NCBI RefSeq assembly: GCF_009189165.1
Contig: NZ_CP045118.1
Location: 1,736,001 to 1,800,000 of the forward strand
DNA: 64,000 bases
Origin: Pseudomonas sp. SCB32
GTDB lineage: Bacteria > Pseudomonadota > Gammaproteobacteria > Pseudomonadales > Pseudomonadaceae
Direction: 5' to 3'
Of this stretch, positions 51,267 through 61,887 are shown piece by piece (within the stretch, counting starts at the first letter, position 1; every line of letters begins with the position of its first letter). The translations under genes were made by a program, and so were the position numbers. A model generated the notes under the pieces. That model made no database searches and had not been told where the DNA came from. It saw only the letters and a program-made list of their open reading frames with translations.

Positions 51267-51540
51267 AGGTGTTTCTGCGCCGCTTCGGCGTGCCTGGGGA
51301 CTTTTTGTTTCGCCCCCTCGTGCGAGTCCCTTTTGTCAAACGTCGGATAGCCGCCCTCACAAAAGGAACCAAAAGGTCTCGTCCCGACATCCGGGTCTTC
51401 GCTTCGCTCAGATTTCCCTCCTTCCGGTATCGCTCCGAGGGTCGGCGTAGAAGGGCCATCCCTGGCCCTCTACGCCTCTCGCGGCATCCATGCCGCTCGC
51501 CCCTCTACGCAATACCTCCACTCGGCCTCCTGACGGGACT
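51267..51540 (+). repeat. Long non-coding repeat element, left copy
   Basis: A copy of a roughly 270-bp element. It starts with GTTTCTGCGCCGC, then GGGGACTTTTTGTTTCGCCCCCTCG, AAAAGGAACCAAAAGG, CATCCGGGTC, GGGCCATCCCTGGCCC, CTCGCGGCATCCATGCC and CCACTCGGCCT. The right copy at 51773-52078 carries the same blocks in reverse orientation. No open frame here looks real. Confidence 0.75.
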
Positions 51541-51772
51541 CTGCGCGCGCATGAAACTCTGGCTGCTTCATGCTGAATTGCTCTTCGTAGGATGGCGTAG
51601 AGCGAAGCGAAACCCATCACGGCGGATAACGCTGCGCGTTATTCGCCCTACAGGTGTTCATCCTGCGACGCGGGTGCTGTGGCGGGCCTTCGCGGACAAA
51701 GGCTAGGCGCCCCCGTCTCTCCTACGAAAAGCGGTTTCCAGAGATACCTCCGCACACGCCGGAGCGCCCCTT
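51541..51772. repeat. Spacer between the two element copies, with short repeats
   Basis: Holds one arm of the CGTAGGATGG-type repeat (51586-51618), a GGCGGATAACGC...GCGTTATTCGCC palindrome (51622-51648) and a short CGGACAAAGG REP fragment. I see no gene in this stretch. Confidence 0.6.
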
Positions 51773-52078
51773 CAGTAGGCCGAGTGGAATCGGAGTTTCA
51801 GGGGTTGAGCGACATGGATGTCGCGAGAGCGTCGTTGGGCCAGGGATGGCCCGTCGACGCGTGCCCCTGAAACTTCGATGGAGCGAGGGAAACGGAGCGC
51901 AGCGTAGTAACAGCCGAAGGCTGGCCCGCAGGGTGAGCGAAGCGAATCAGTCCCGCGAAGTGGGACCCGGATGCAGGGGCAAGACCTTTTGGTTCCTTTT
52001 GGGGCCCCAAAAGGGACTCGCCCGAGGGGGCGAAACAAAAAGTCCCCGCGCACACCGATGCGGCGCAGAAACACCCAA
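51773..52078 (-). repeat. Long non-coding repeat element, right copy (inverted)
   Basis: Reads as the complement of the left copy: 52073-52023 matches 51270-51320, 51997-51985 matches the AAAAGGAACC block near 51361, and 51862-51778 matches 51448-51535. The middle differs: about 100 bp here (51880-51965) are absent from or different in the left copy. The stretches AGTGGAATCGGAG and CCATCCCTGGCCC are shared. Confidence 0.75.
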
Positions 52079-52087
52079 ACCCCAAAG

Positions 52088-52112
52088 CATCGCGGACAAG
52101 GTCCGCCCCTAC
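52088..52112. repeat. Partial REP next to the lapD end
   Basis: ATCGCGGACAAGGTCCGCCCCTAC is one REP arm. It overlaps the last codons of lapD by four bases. Confidence 0.6.
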
Positions 52113-54064
52113 GCCCCATTCTTCTGCGACGGCCGCGGCGCCCCGATAAGCCGCCCCATCGCCCCGGCAATCCCCATCTCCCGCAATACCTTCAACTCGC
52201 CCTCGCTCTCCACCATCTCCGCGATCAGTGGCAGGTCGATGCTGTTGGCCGCCCGGAACACCGCCTCGATGAACAGGCGCTTGTCGTTGTCCTGGTCGAT
52301 GGCGCGGATGTAGCTGCCGTCGATCTTCAGGTAGGCCAGGCCCAGGCGGGTGAGGTTGCCGATCAGGCTGAAGCGACCACCAAAGTGCTGCAGGCCGAGG
52401 CGGGCGCCGACTTCCTGCACGGACTGGCTGAGCTTCTCCAGCTCCGCCGGTGGCGGCAGGTAGCGCTCGTCCACTTCCAGGGTTATCAGGCGGGCCTCCT
52501 GCGGATGGGCGCGCAGTACGTCGAACAGTTGGCGCAGCGGCTCGGTGCCGCGTACGGTTTCCGCCGACAACGACAGGGCCAGCGGCGCCGGCTGCTGGGC
52601 CAGGTGGGCGAGGGCGTGTTCGAGCATCGCCAGGTCGAAGCGGGCGGACCAGCCGAAGCGTTCGATCCAGGGCAGGAACTGGCCGGCGGCCACCGCCTCG
52701 CCCTGCGGATCGAGCAGGCGCGCGAGGACTTTCTGGTGCAGCAGTTCGCCGTTCTCGGCGCAAGTGCGTACCGGCTGGAACCAGAGTTGCAGCTTGCCTT
52801 TCTGCAGGGCGTCGTCGAGCCAGTCGCGCCAGGCGCGGGAGTCCTGCGCGGGCTGGCTGCCGGAGCTGTCCAGGCGTTGCCAGGGACGGTCCGGCGAGGC
52901 TTGCGACTGGGCGAGCGCCTGGTCGGCACGGGACAGGACGCTGGCCGAGGATTCGCCGGGGCGGAAGGCCGACAGGCCCAGGTGAGCCACCGGGGTGCAG
53001 TCGCTGGCGCCGGTGCCGCGCAGGTTTTCCAGGGCGGCGCTGAGCGCGTCCGCCAACTGCTCGGCGCTGGCGCTGTCCAGGCCGGGGGCGAGCAGGGTGA
53101 ACTCACCACCGCGGCTGCGCGCGGCCAGCCAGTCCGGCGTGCCGTGCTGCTGACGTACGCGCTCCAGCAGTTCGGCCACGTCGCGGATCAGCGCGTCAGT
53201 GCGTTGCCCACCCAGGCGCTGGTTGAGCCCGCCGAGGTCGTTCAGGCGCAGCAGCAGCAGGTAGCCGGCGGCATTCTGTTCGCTGGGGGAGAGTTGCGCG
53301 TCCAGGCGTGCATCGAACAGGCGGCGGTTGGCCAGGCCCGAGAGGCTGTCCTGGTAGGCTTCTTCGCGCAGCTTCTCGCTGCGCGTGGCTTCCTCGGCGA
53401 ACAGGGCCTTGAGCTTGTCGACCATCTGGTTCATGGCCTGCACCACGCGCTTGAGTTCGGGGGTGCGCGGCTCCTTGGGCAGGGTGAGAAATTCACGGCG
53501 GGTGATGGCCTGGGCCTGCTGCACCATCTGGTCCAGCGGTTTCAGTTGGGTGCGCAGCAGCCAGCCGCCGAGGATGGCGCTGATCAGCCCGCAGAGCAGC
53601 AGCCAGGCCAGGCTGCCCAGGGCGCTGTCCCACAGCTTGGCCAGGGCGAACTGCGGGTGGCTGACCACTTCGACGCGTGCGGCCTGCTCCCAGCCGCGCA
53701 TGATCAGCGCGTCGCCGCCCTGGGCCTTGAGGTTCACCAGACGGGCGAACCAGAGCGGGACCTGGTCGGACTGGGTGTTGGTGTCCCGTTGGACGATGAC
53801 CTTGCCGTCGGCGATGCTGACCACGCGGATGGTGGCGAAGTAGCCGGAGTCGAAGATCGAGCTGACCATCAGCTCGATCATCGCCGGGTCGTCCACGTGC
53901 GGCGTCAGCGACAGGCCCAGCGCGGTGGCTGCGTCCTGGGCGTGGGAGCGCAACTGGCTGATCATCTGCTCGCGTGAGCTCTCCAGGCTGGTGACGAAGC
54001 TGCCAGCGAAAGCCACCACAAGGAACAGGCAGATCGCCAGGAACAGTTGCTTGAGCAATGACAT
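52109..54064 (-). CDS. lapD: LapD, c-di-GMP receptor controlling adhesin cleavage
   Basis: A 651-residue inner-membrane receptor. The first membrane helix is LFLAICLFLVVAFAGSFVTS; a periplasmic module extends to about 150; the second helix is LGSLAWLLLCGLISAILGGWLL; a HAMP segment follows. The GGDEF domain is degenerate (RGGEF) and the EAL domain has VLARL in place of EAL, so it binds c-di-GMP without making or degrading it. When c-di-GMP is high, LapD holds LapG and prevents it from cutting the adhesin LapA. The ATG at 54064 sits between lapG and a longer frame. Confidence 0.93.
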   Translation of the reverse strand: MSLLKQLFLAICLFLVVAFAGSFVTSLESSREQMISQLRSHAQDAATALGLSLTPHVDDPAMIELMVSSIFDSGYFATIRVVSIADGKVIVQRDTNTQSDQVPLWFARLVNLKAQGGDALIMRGWEQAARVEVVSHPQFALAKLWDSALGSLAWLLLCGLISAILGGWLLRTQLKPLDQMVQQAQAITRREFLTLPKEPRTPELKRVVQAMNQMVDKLKALFAEEATRSEKLREEAYQDSLSGLANRRLFDARLDAQLSPSEQNAAGYLLLLRLNDLGGLNQRLGGQRTDALIRDVAELLERVRQQHGTPDWLAARSRGGEFTLLAPGLDSASAEQLADALSAALENLRGTGASDCTPVAHLGLSAFRPGESSASVLSRADQALAQSQASPDRPWQRLDSSGSQPAQDSRAWRDWLDDALQKGKLQLWFQPVRTCAENGELLHQKVLARLLDPQGEAVAAGQFLPWIERFGWSARFDLAMLEHALAHLAQQPAPLALSLSAETVRGTEPLRQLFDVLRAHPQEARLITLEVDERYLPPPAELEKLSQSVQEVGARLGLQHFGGRFSLIGNLTRLGLAYLKIDGSYIRAIDQDNDKRLFIEAVFRAANSIDLPLIAEMVESEGELKVLREMGIAGAMGRLIGAPRPSQKNGA

Positions 54065-54075
54065 GCCGGGTTCTC

Positions 54076-54777
54076 CTATCGCATCTCGTCGAGGTCCACG
54101 CCCTCGGCGCGCATCTTGGTCATTACGTCCTGCCAACGCGACAGCTTCTTGCTGTCGCCGGTGCGCTTGCCACCGCCGGGACCGGGCAGCCACAGCCCCT
54201 CGGCGTTGAAGGCGTAGACGGGCAGGAGGTCCTTGCGCTGGGAGGCGGGCTTGATCTGCGGGATCAGGTTGTCCAGCACCAGCGGGTCGGCAGTGGGGGT
54301 GGAGTAATAGGTGAGCACCATGTGCGCCTGGTTCTGGATCAGGGCCTTGACGTAAGTGATGCGCAGCTTGTCGCTGGCGACCCCGAGGCGACGCAGGGTG
54401 ACGTACTTGGCGATGGCGTAGTCCTCGCAGTCGCCGGCACCCTTGTAGAGCGCTTCGACGGGGGTCGCCCAGTAGTCCTCCTGGTGCCAGACGGTCATGT
54501 CGTCGGTGAACACCAGGGCGCCGTTGAAGAAGGAATTCACCGCCTTGAGCTTGGCGGCTTCGTCGAGGTTTTCGCTGTCGTCGATCAGTCGGCCCCAGGA
54601 CTGGATGCGTCCCTTCGCGGGGCCCAGGTCGCCGTAGCGCTGCTGGGCATTCTTGAGGATGGTGTCGAAGTTCCACGCGGCGCTGGCCGTCAGCGCGAGG
54701 AGCACGAGCAGCAGCACGCCGACCCGCAGACACAGCGGGTTGGCGAACAGCCTAAGGGCTCCTCCGGTTGGCTGCAT
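54076..54777 (-). CDS. lapG: LapG, periplasmic adhesin-cleaving cysteine protease
   Basis: A 233-residue bacterial transglutaminase-like cysteine protease with an N-terminal signal/anchor (VGVLLLVLLALTASAAWNF). The catalytic triad is visible: Cys117 in GAGDCEDYAIAK, His152 in QAHMVLTYY and Asp169 in LVLDNL. LapG cuts the N terminus of a LapA-like giant adhesin, letting cells leave a biofilm, and is held back by LapD. It lies 11 bp before lapD on the same strand. No adhesin gene occurs in this window. Confidence 0.93.
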   Translation of the reverse strand: MQPTGGALRLFANPLCLRVGVLLLVLLALTASAAWNFDTILKNAQQRYGDLGPAKGRIQSWGRLIDDSENLDEAAKLKAVNSFFNGALVFTDDMTVWHQEDYWATPVEALYKGAGDCEDYAIAKYVTLRRLGVASDKLRITYVKALIQNQAHMVLTYYSTPTADPLVLDNLIPQIKPASQRKDLLPVYAFNAEGLWLPGPGGGKRTGDSKKLSRWQDVMTKMRAEGVDLDEMR

Positions 54778-54876
54778 CGCCAGCGCTCCATGTGGGATGA
54801 GAGGAGTCTAGGCGGTCCTTGGAAAGTTGCGCTGGCGTATCGCCAGCGCTCGTTGCGCGGCGGGGAAGAGGGGCGC

Positions 54877-55278
54877 TCAGTCCAGCTGGCGTGTCTTGGT
54901 CCGGATCAGATAGAGCGTTACCAGCGTCGCGCTGGTCAGCATGAAGCCCCAGGCCCAGGGGCGCTGCACCAGGTAGCAGGAGAGGGCGATGCTGCTCCAC
55001 ATCAGACCGATGGCGTACACCTTGCCCTTTAGCGGGATGCCTTCGCCGTCGAGATAGTCGCGAATCCACGGGCCGAGTTTCGGGTGGTACACCAGCCAGT
55101 CGTAGAAACGCTGGGAGCTGCGCATGAAGCAGGCGGCGGCGAGCAGGAGGAACGGCGTGGTGGGCAGCACCGGAAGGAAGATGCCGATCACGCCCAGCGC
55201 CACGCTGAGCCAGCCCACGCCGAGCAGGCAGTAACGAACCCAGGCGTGGCGGCTCTGGCGGATTTCCCGCGAAGACAT
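54877..55278 (-). CDS. YbaN-family (DUF454) inner-membrane protein
   Basis: A 133-residue protein with several membrane helices, a GWLSVALGVIGIFLPVLPTTPFLLLAAACFMRSS region and a later SALATLVTL-type helix. The LPVLPTTPF motif is the DUF454/YbaN signature. The family is of unknown function. It is eight bases downstream of the YecA-family gene, in the same direction. Confidence 0.88.
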   Translation of the reverse strand: MSSREIRQSRHAWVRYCLLGVGWLSVALGVIGIFLPVLPTTPFLLLAAACFMRSSQRFYDWLVYHPKLGPWIRDYLDGEGIPLKGKVYAIGLMWSSIALSCYLVQRPWAWGFMLTSATLVTLYLIRTKTRQLD

Positions 55279-55285
55279 CGAACGA

Positions 55286-55873
55286 TCAGTGAGTGCGCGG
55301 CTTCAGCAGCGCGGGTTTCTCTTCCGGGGCCTGGCACAGCAGGAACAGGTTGGTCAGCAGCTCGGGGATCTGCGCAACCATGTCGTCCACCAGTTGGCGG
55401 TCGCGGGCGATTTCGTCGAACTCGGGCTGTTCGTCGAACAGGCCGGAACCGACCATGATCGGCAGCAGCAGCTCGCTGACTTCTTCCTCGGCCTGCTCGA
55501 ACCACACCGCTTCACGCAGGAACACGCCTTCCATGAAGCCGATGCACCAGCCACGGATGTCGGAGTCGTCCGGCTCGTCGCCCAGGTAGGGCTCGCAGGG
55601 CAGTTCCAGTTCCTCGTCACCGGCCATCTGGCGGGTGATGTGGGCCTTGAGCTGGACCAGGGTGCCCTCGATCTCGGTGCGTTCCTCGTCACTGCGGTAG
55701 TGCGGCGGCTCGGCGAACAGGGCGTCGATCCACTCGCGGTCCGGTACTTCGTCCGGGCAGATCGCCAGGGCGGTCAGGTAGCCGTGTGCCGCCACGTAAT
55801 CCAAGGCTTCCTCGTGCAGGTCATCGGCATCGAGAAAGGCTTGCAGGCGGGACAATTGGTCGGCGAAGGACAT
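55286..55873 (-). CDS. UPF0149/YecA-family protein
   Basis: A 195-residue protein of the YecA/UPF0149 group: [25 protein letters not shown] near the start, [18 protein letters not shown] in the middle and a hydrophobic [14 protein letters not shown] near the end. There is no SEC-C metal-binding tail, unlike E. coli YecA. The function is unknown; relatives are found near proline peptidase and quinone genes elsewhere. It diverges from recQ. Confidence 0.87.
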   Translation of the reverse strand: MSFADQLSRLQAFLDADDLHEEALDYVAAHGYLTALAICPDEVPDREWIDALFAEPPHYRSDEERTEIEGTLVQLKAHITRQMAGDEELELPCEPYLGDEPDDSDIRGWCIGFMEGVFLREAVWFEQAEEEVSELLLPIMVGSGLFDEQPEFDEIARDRQLVDDMVAQIPELLTNLFLLCQAPEEKPALLKPRTH

Positions 55874-56069
55874 CGGGTACTACCTCGGAGGTGATCGGTC
55901 CCGAATTGTAGTCTTTCCGTGGCCTCGCGGCAAAAGCGAAATGCCCTTGCGGCCTGAGCCGACGCGGGGTTCGGACGCATGTGACGGATTTTTCCGCAGT
56001 TTCCCGGACAAGGTGCCGGTCGCGGGCGGATGGCTTGCGTATAATGCGCGGCTTCATTCGGAGTCCCCC

Positions 56070-58214
<2,145 letters not shown>

Positions 58215-58226
58215 TCGGCTGACACC

Positions 58227-58275
58227 CTTGTAGGAGAGGACTTTGTCCGCGATTGACTCACAGTCCGCTCCTACG
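58227..58275. repeat. REP doublet after recQ
   Basis: CTTGTAGGAGAGGACTTTGTCCGCGATTG and CAGTCCGCTCCTACG face each other. A half REP (TTCGCGGACAAGGTCCTACG) is at 58329-58348. Confidence 0.75.
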
Positions 58276-58353
58276 TGGACGCATGACGCCTGCGCTCACC
58301 TGGAGACACCGAGTCATTCGCGGTGGATTTCGCGGACAAGGTCCTACGTTGTT

Positions 58354-58434
58354 TGCTGGGTCCCCGCGTTCGCGGGGATGACGCAACGGAGCGCGAGTCT
58401 CACCCCCGTCACTCCCGCGAACGCGGGAGCCTGA
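58354..58434. repeat. REPIN-type inverted pair (GGGTCCCCGCGTTCGCGGGGATGAC)
   Basis: CTGGGTCCCCGCGTTCGCGGGGATGAC-like left arm and GTCACTCCCGCGAACGCGGGAGCCTG right arm. It is the same element type as the array at 18055-18314, but only one inverted pair is present. The rest of the gap to 58582 shows no clear gene or signal. Confidence 0.8.
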
Positions 58435-58582
58435 AAGACAGTTGCTCCTACGGTGAGAACAAGGACGGTCGCACGCTGATCGCGCCGAAATACGGCGTTA
58501 CAGATGAAATATCAATGTGCCAGCAATGGCGCCCATTTCCGCCAGTCATATCCGGCAGTACGGATCACTTGCGGAGTAGCGG

Positions 58583-58867
58583 ATGGCGGGCTGGGTGCGG
58601 GTAGTGGCGGGGCTGCTGGTCGTGGGGCAACTCAGTGGATGTGCCTGTGGTGGCGGTCTTTCCGAAGGTGGCAAGACGGCGCTGATCGGTCTGGCGGTCG
58701 TGGCGGGGCTGGTGCTGCTGTCGAGGAACCGCGGTGACGACGATGACGAGGACCAGCAGAACTACCGCGAGTGCATCAAGCATCACAGCCGTTCCACACG
58801 CAGCTACTGCGACGACTCTTACAACGGCTATGACCGCCACCGGGATACGCGCGACCCTCGATGGTGA
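58583..58867 (+). CDS. Small lipoprotein with Asp-rich middle and Cys/His-rich tail
   Basis: A 94-residue protein. The signal ends LSGCACGG, with lipobox Cys20, and a second hydrophobic segment (TALIGLAVVAGLVLLS) follows. A run of acidic residues (GDDDDEDQQ) precedes the tail RECIKHHSRSTRSYCDDSYNGYDRHRDTRDPRW. The function is unknown. It lies between recQ and a diguanylate cyclase in the same direction. Confidence 0.62.
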   Translation: MAGWVRVVAGLLVVGQLSGCACGGGLSEGGKTALIGLAVVAGLVLLSRNRGDDDDEDQQNYRECIKHHSRSTRSYCDDSYNGYDRHRDTRDPRW

Positions 58868-58980
58868 TCGTGCCGAGCCGTGGCAGGCCGTCATATTCGT
58901 GACGGGTCAAAACGACAAACTTGTGACGCGCATCTCGAACAGCTATGGTGGCACTTAGACCTCCACGAGAAGAGGTGAAC

Positions 58981-60138
58981 GTGCCACAACAAAACTGGCT
59001 GGACGACGTCCACTCCAACGCCTACGCGGAACAGCTCTCCCAGGGCTTTCGCCGGCTGCGCTTCGAACCCGACCTCGAAACCCAATACCGCCACTACCTG
59101 CTGGAAGACAGCTTCGATCTCAAGCGCACCGCGCTGACCATCGGCGTGCTGATCTGGCTGGCGCTGGCGGTCATCGACTTCCATCTCATCGGCGGCCCGG
59201 TGCACTGGCAGATGCTTGCCGTGCGCGTCGGCGTGCTGGTGTTGCTGGTGGCCTGTGGCGCGCTGATCCTGCAGCGCCGCCATATCCAGTTGCTGGTGCC
59301 GCTGAGCCTGGCCTGCATCCTCTGCATCGGCGTCGGTGCCGCGGCGGTAGTGGCCATCGCCCACTCGGTCGACCAGGCCTATCCCTACGAGGGATTGCTG
59401 CTGGTCAGCATGGCCGCCTACTTCCTGATCGGTCTGCGCTTTTCCGAAGCGGTGGCCTGCGCCTTCGTCATCCTGCTGGCCTACGTGGGGGGCGAGTTGT
59501 ATGTCGGGCTGCCGCTGCCCAAGCTGATCAACAACGTGGTGTTCCTGCTGTTCGGCAATCTGGTCGGCGCGGTGGGCTGTTATCTGCTGGAGTACAAGTC
59601 CCGCCAGCATTTCCTGATCAGCCGCCTGCTGCGGGTGATGGCCGAGCACGACAGCCTCACTGGGCTGCACAATCGGCGCAGTTTCAATCGCCAACTCGAA
59701 CGCCTGTGGCGCCAGGCACAGCGCGAGAGCGTAGGGCTGGCGCTGCTGCTCTGCGACGTCGACCACTTCAAGGCCTACAACGACCGCTACGGCCATCAGG
59801 CCGGCGATACGGTGCTGCAGCGCATCGGCGAGGTGCTCGCGGCCTGCGCCCGACGACCGCTGGACATGGCCGTGCGCCTGGGCGGCGAGGAGTTTGCCGT
59901 GTTGCTCTACGGCGCCAGCGAGCGTGAGGCCAGGGAGCGCGCCGAGGTGCTGCGCGAGTCGGTACAGCGCCTGGGCATCGCCCACGAGGGCTCGCTGACA
60001 GCGGACGAGGTGACGCTGTCCATTGGCGTCTCCTGCCTGTGGCCGGAGACAGGGCATCCGCTGCGCAGTATCTACGAGCACGCCGACCGGGCCTTGTACG
60101 AGGCCAAGGCGTTCGGGCGCAATCAGGTGGTGGCGTGA
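58981..60138 (+). CDS. Membrane diguanylate cyclase (GGDEF), HsbD-like
   Basis: A 385-residue protein starting with GTG at 58981. After about 40 soluble residues come six membrane helices (about 55-210), then a GGDEF domain with GGEEF at about residue 302 and the metal Asp in LLCDVDHFKAYNDRYGHQAGD. It should make c-di-GMP. An RxxD inhibitory site (RPLD) lies just before GGEEF, so product inhibition is likely. AGAGGTGAAC precedes the start. P. aeruginosa HsbD (PA3343) occupies a matching neighbourhood beside recQ. Confidence 0.9.
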   Translation: MPQQNWLDDVHSNAYAEQLSQGFRRLRFEPDLETQYRHYLLEDSFDLKRTALTIGVLIWLALAVIDFHLIGGPVHWQMLAVRVGVLVLLVACGALILQRRHIQLLVPLSLACILCIGVGAAAVVAIAHSVDQAYPYEGLLLVSMAAYFLIGLRFSEAVACAFVILLAYVGGELYVGLPLPKLINNVVFLLFGNLVGAVGCYLLEYKSRQHFLISRLLRVMAEHDSLTGLHNRRSFNRQLERLWRQAQRESVGLALLLCDVDHFKAYNDRYGHQAGDTVLQRIGEVLAACARRPLDMAVRLGGEEFAVLLYGASEREARERAEVLRESVQRLGIAHEGSLTADEVTLSIGVSCLWPETGHPLRSIYEHADRALYEAKAFGRNQVVA

Positions 60139-60148
60139 GCGAGCCGCC

Positions 60149-60199
60149 CTGTAGGAGCGCGCCATGCCCGCGAATCGCGCGCATGGCGCGCTCCTACAG
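60149..60199. repeat. REP palindrome
   Basis: CTGTAGGAGCGCGCCATGCCCGCG and CGCGCATGGCGCGCTCCTACAG, an almost perfect 20-bp inverted pair. It is the cleanest copy of the main REP family in the window. Confidence 0.85.
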
Positions 60200-60317
60200 A
60201 GATTTCGTCATCGGCCCGAGTGGCCCATTCCGTCCCCCGCACTGGCGCCGTGCGTGACTGCGGCGCGAGCAGGCCCGGTGCTAGCATGCGCCGGACCCCG
60301 CCATCGAGCCCGCGCCC

Positions 60318-61334
60318 ATGCAGCAGCTGATCCAGCCCAACGGCCAACCGCACTACGGCATCTTTCCCACCACCCCGGCGACGATCAACCACCGCGACTT
60401 CGATTACCGCTCACCCATGGGCCGTCGTCTGGGCGCGCTGAGCAAGTGGCGCAACTTCCACCAGTTCCAGTACTTCGGCCTGATCAGCCCGACCCTGATC
60501 GGCGGCTGCGCGCTGGCCGACGTCAGCCTGCTCACCGTCGGCTTCGTCTACCTTTACCACCCGGAAAGCGGGCGGATGATCGAGCGCCAGTTCAAGTGCC
60601 CGCTGGGCATGGGCACGAACTTCTCGCAGAGCCCCAATGACGGTGTCTGCGAGCTGCGCCAGGGGCGCAACCTGCTGCGCCTGGAGAACGGTTCTGCGCC
60701 GCTGGAGAAGCGTCTTCTGGTGGAACTGGACGACGGTACCCGCATCGACGCGCGCTTCAGCGAGGAGCAACCGGCCTTCGAGCCCATGAGCCTCTGTACG
60801 CCGACAGCGGTGAATGGCTGGGTCTACGCGCGCAAGGTGGCTGGCGTGCGCTGCCACGGCGAGGTGCACAGCGCCCTGGGCAACTACGACCTGCGCGAGC
60901 TGGATGCCTATGCGCATCACGACTGGTCCGCCGGCTACATGCGTCGCGAGACCTTCTGGAACTGGGCCTGCCTGTCCGGCGAGGCGCACGGCCAGCGGGT
61001 CGGGCTCAACCTGTCGTGCGGGGTCAACGAGACCAGCTTCACCGAGAACTGCTACTGGCTGGATGGCAGGCTGGTGAAGGTGGATAGCGTGCGCTTCGAG
61101 TTCGACCGCGACCATCCGCTCAAGCCCTGGACCATCCGCTCCTACGACGGCCAGGTCGAGCTGCGCTTCGAGGCCCATGGCCTGCACCAGGAACGCCTCA
61201 ACCTCGGCGTGCTGGCGAGCAACTTCAAACAGATCTTCGGTCGCTTCAGCGGCGTGCTGCGGCCGGTGGGGCAGGCCGAGGTGCGCATCGACAACCTGTG
61301 GGGCTTCGTCGAGGACCAGTACGCCAAGTGGTGA
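60318..61334 (+). CDS. DUF2804 family protein
   Basis: A 338-residue soluble protein of the DUF2804 family, starting MQQLIQPNGQPHYGIFPTTPATIN. It contains WACLSGEAHGQRVGLNLSCGVNETSFTENCYWLDGR and PLKPWTIRSYDGQVELRFEA. The fold is probably beta-rich and lipocalin-like, but no function is established. It runs in the direction of the following regulator gene, 118 bp away. Confidence 0.85.
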   Translation: MQQLIQPNGQPHYGIFPTTPATINHRDFDYRSPMGRRLGALSKWRNFHQFQYFGLISPTLIGGCALADVSLLTVGFVYLYHPESGRMIERQFKCPLGMGTNFSQSPNDGVCELRQGRNLLRLENGSAPLEKRLLVELDDGTRIDARFSEEQPAFEPMSLCTPTAVNGWVYARKVAGVRCHGEVHSALGNYDLRELDAYAHHDWSAGYMRRETFWNWACLSGEAHGQRVGLNLSCGVNETSFTENCYWLDGRLVKVDSVRFEFDRDHPLKPWTIRSYDGQVELRFEAHGLHQERLNLGVLASNFKQIFGRFSGVLRPVGQAEVRIDNLWGFVEDQYAKW

Positions 61335-61376
61335 GGCGTCGTGTCACGCCCTGCGACAATCTGTCATTGTACGGGC

Positions 61377-61408
61377 TTGATTAGCTGGCTAATAATTAGT
61401 CAAATCAA
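61377..61408 (+). promoter_or_regulatory. Overlapping inverted repeats upstream of the MarR/SlyA gene
   Basis: TTGATT (61377-61382) pairs with AATCAA (61403-61408), and inside are TTAGC...GCTAA and CTAAT/ATTAG arms. AT-rich palindromes like this are typical MarR-family operators. They lie about 45 bp upstream of the regulator, where it could repress itself. Confidence 0.5.
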
Positions 61409-61452
61409 CTTCGCTGAATCATCCCGGTTCGTTACCTGAAAAACGCGACACA

Positions 61453-61887
61453 ATGGCAGACAACGATAAGCACTACTTCGGAACCCAACTGGCCCAGGCT
61501 TCGCGTGCATGGCGGGCTGAACTCGACCGCCGGCTCAGCCACCTTGGGCTGTCCCAGGCGCGCTGGCTGGTGCTGCTGCACCTGGCACGCCACTCCGCCG
61601 CACCGACCCAGCGCGAGCTTGCGCAATCCGTCGGTGTCGAGGGGCCAACCCTGGCCCGGCTGCTCGATGGCCTCGAGTCCCAGGGACTGGTTCGCCGCCA
61701 GGCCGTGGCTGAGGACCGGCGCGCCAAGCGCATCGCCCTGACGCCCAAGGCAGACATCCTGATCGCCGACATCGAGAGCATTGCCGCTTCGGTACGCAAT
61801 GAGGTGCTCAACGGCATCAGTGAGGATGAGATAGCCCTCTGCCAGCAGGTTCTTAGCCGGATTCTTGGCAACCTGGAGAAAAACTGA
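61453..61887 (+). CDS. MarR/SlyA-family transcriptional regulator
   Basis: A 144-residue regulator, MADNDKHYFGTQLAQASRAWRAELDRRLSHLGLSQARWLVLLHLARHS, with the SlyA-like winged helix (APTQRELAQSVGVEGPTLARLLDGLESQGLVRRQAVAEDRRAKRIALT). SlyA-type proteins often control envelope and stress genes. It probably binds the AT-rich inverted repeats just upstream. It precedes the FimV-like gene but is separated from it by 295 bp. Confidence 0.9.
   Translation: MADNDKHYFGTQLAQASRAWRAELDRRLSHLGLSQARWLVLLHLARHSAAPTQRELAQSVGVEGPTLARLLDGLESQGLVRRQAVAEDRRAKRIALTPKADILIADIESIAASVRNEVLNGISEDEIALCQQVLSRILGNLEKN

Noticed and set aside
51654..52763. Long open frames within the 51.2-52.8 kb repeat region that look like proteins
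   Set aside because: They run through diverged inverted repeat copies, have biased Arg/Gly/Pro composition, no ribosome site and no domain match. Similar frames arise from repeat DNA in many Pseudomonas genomes.
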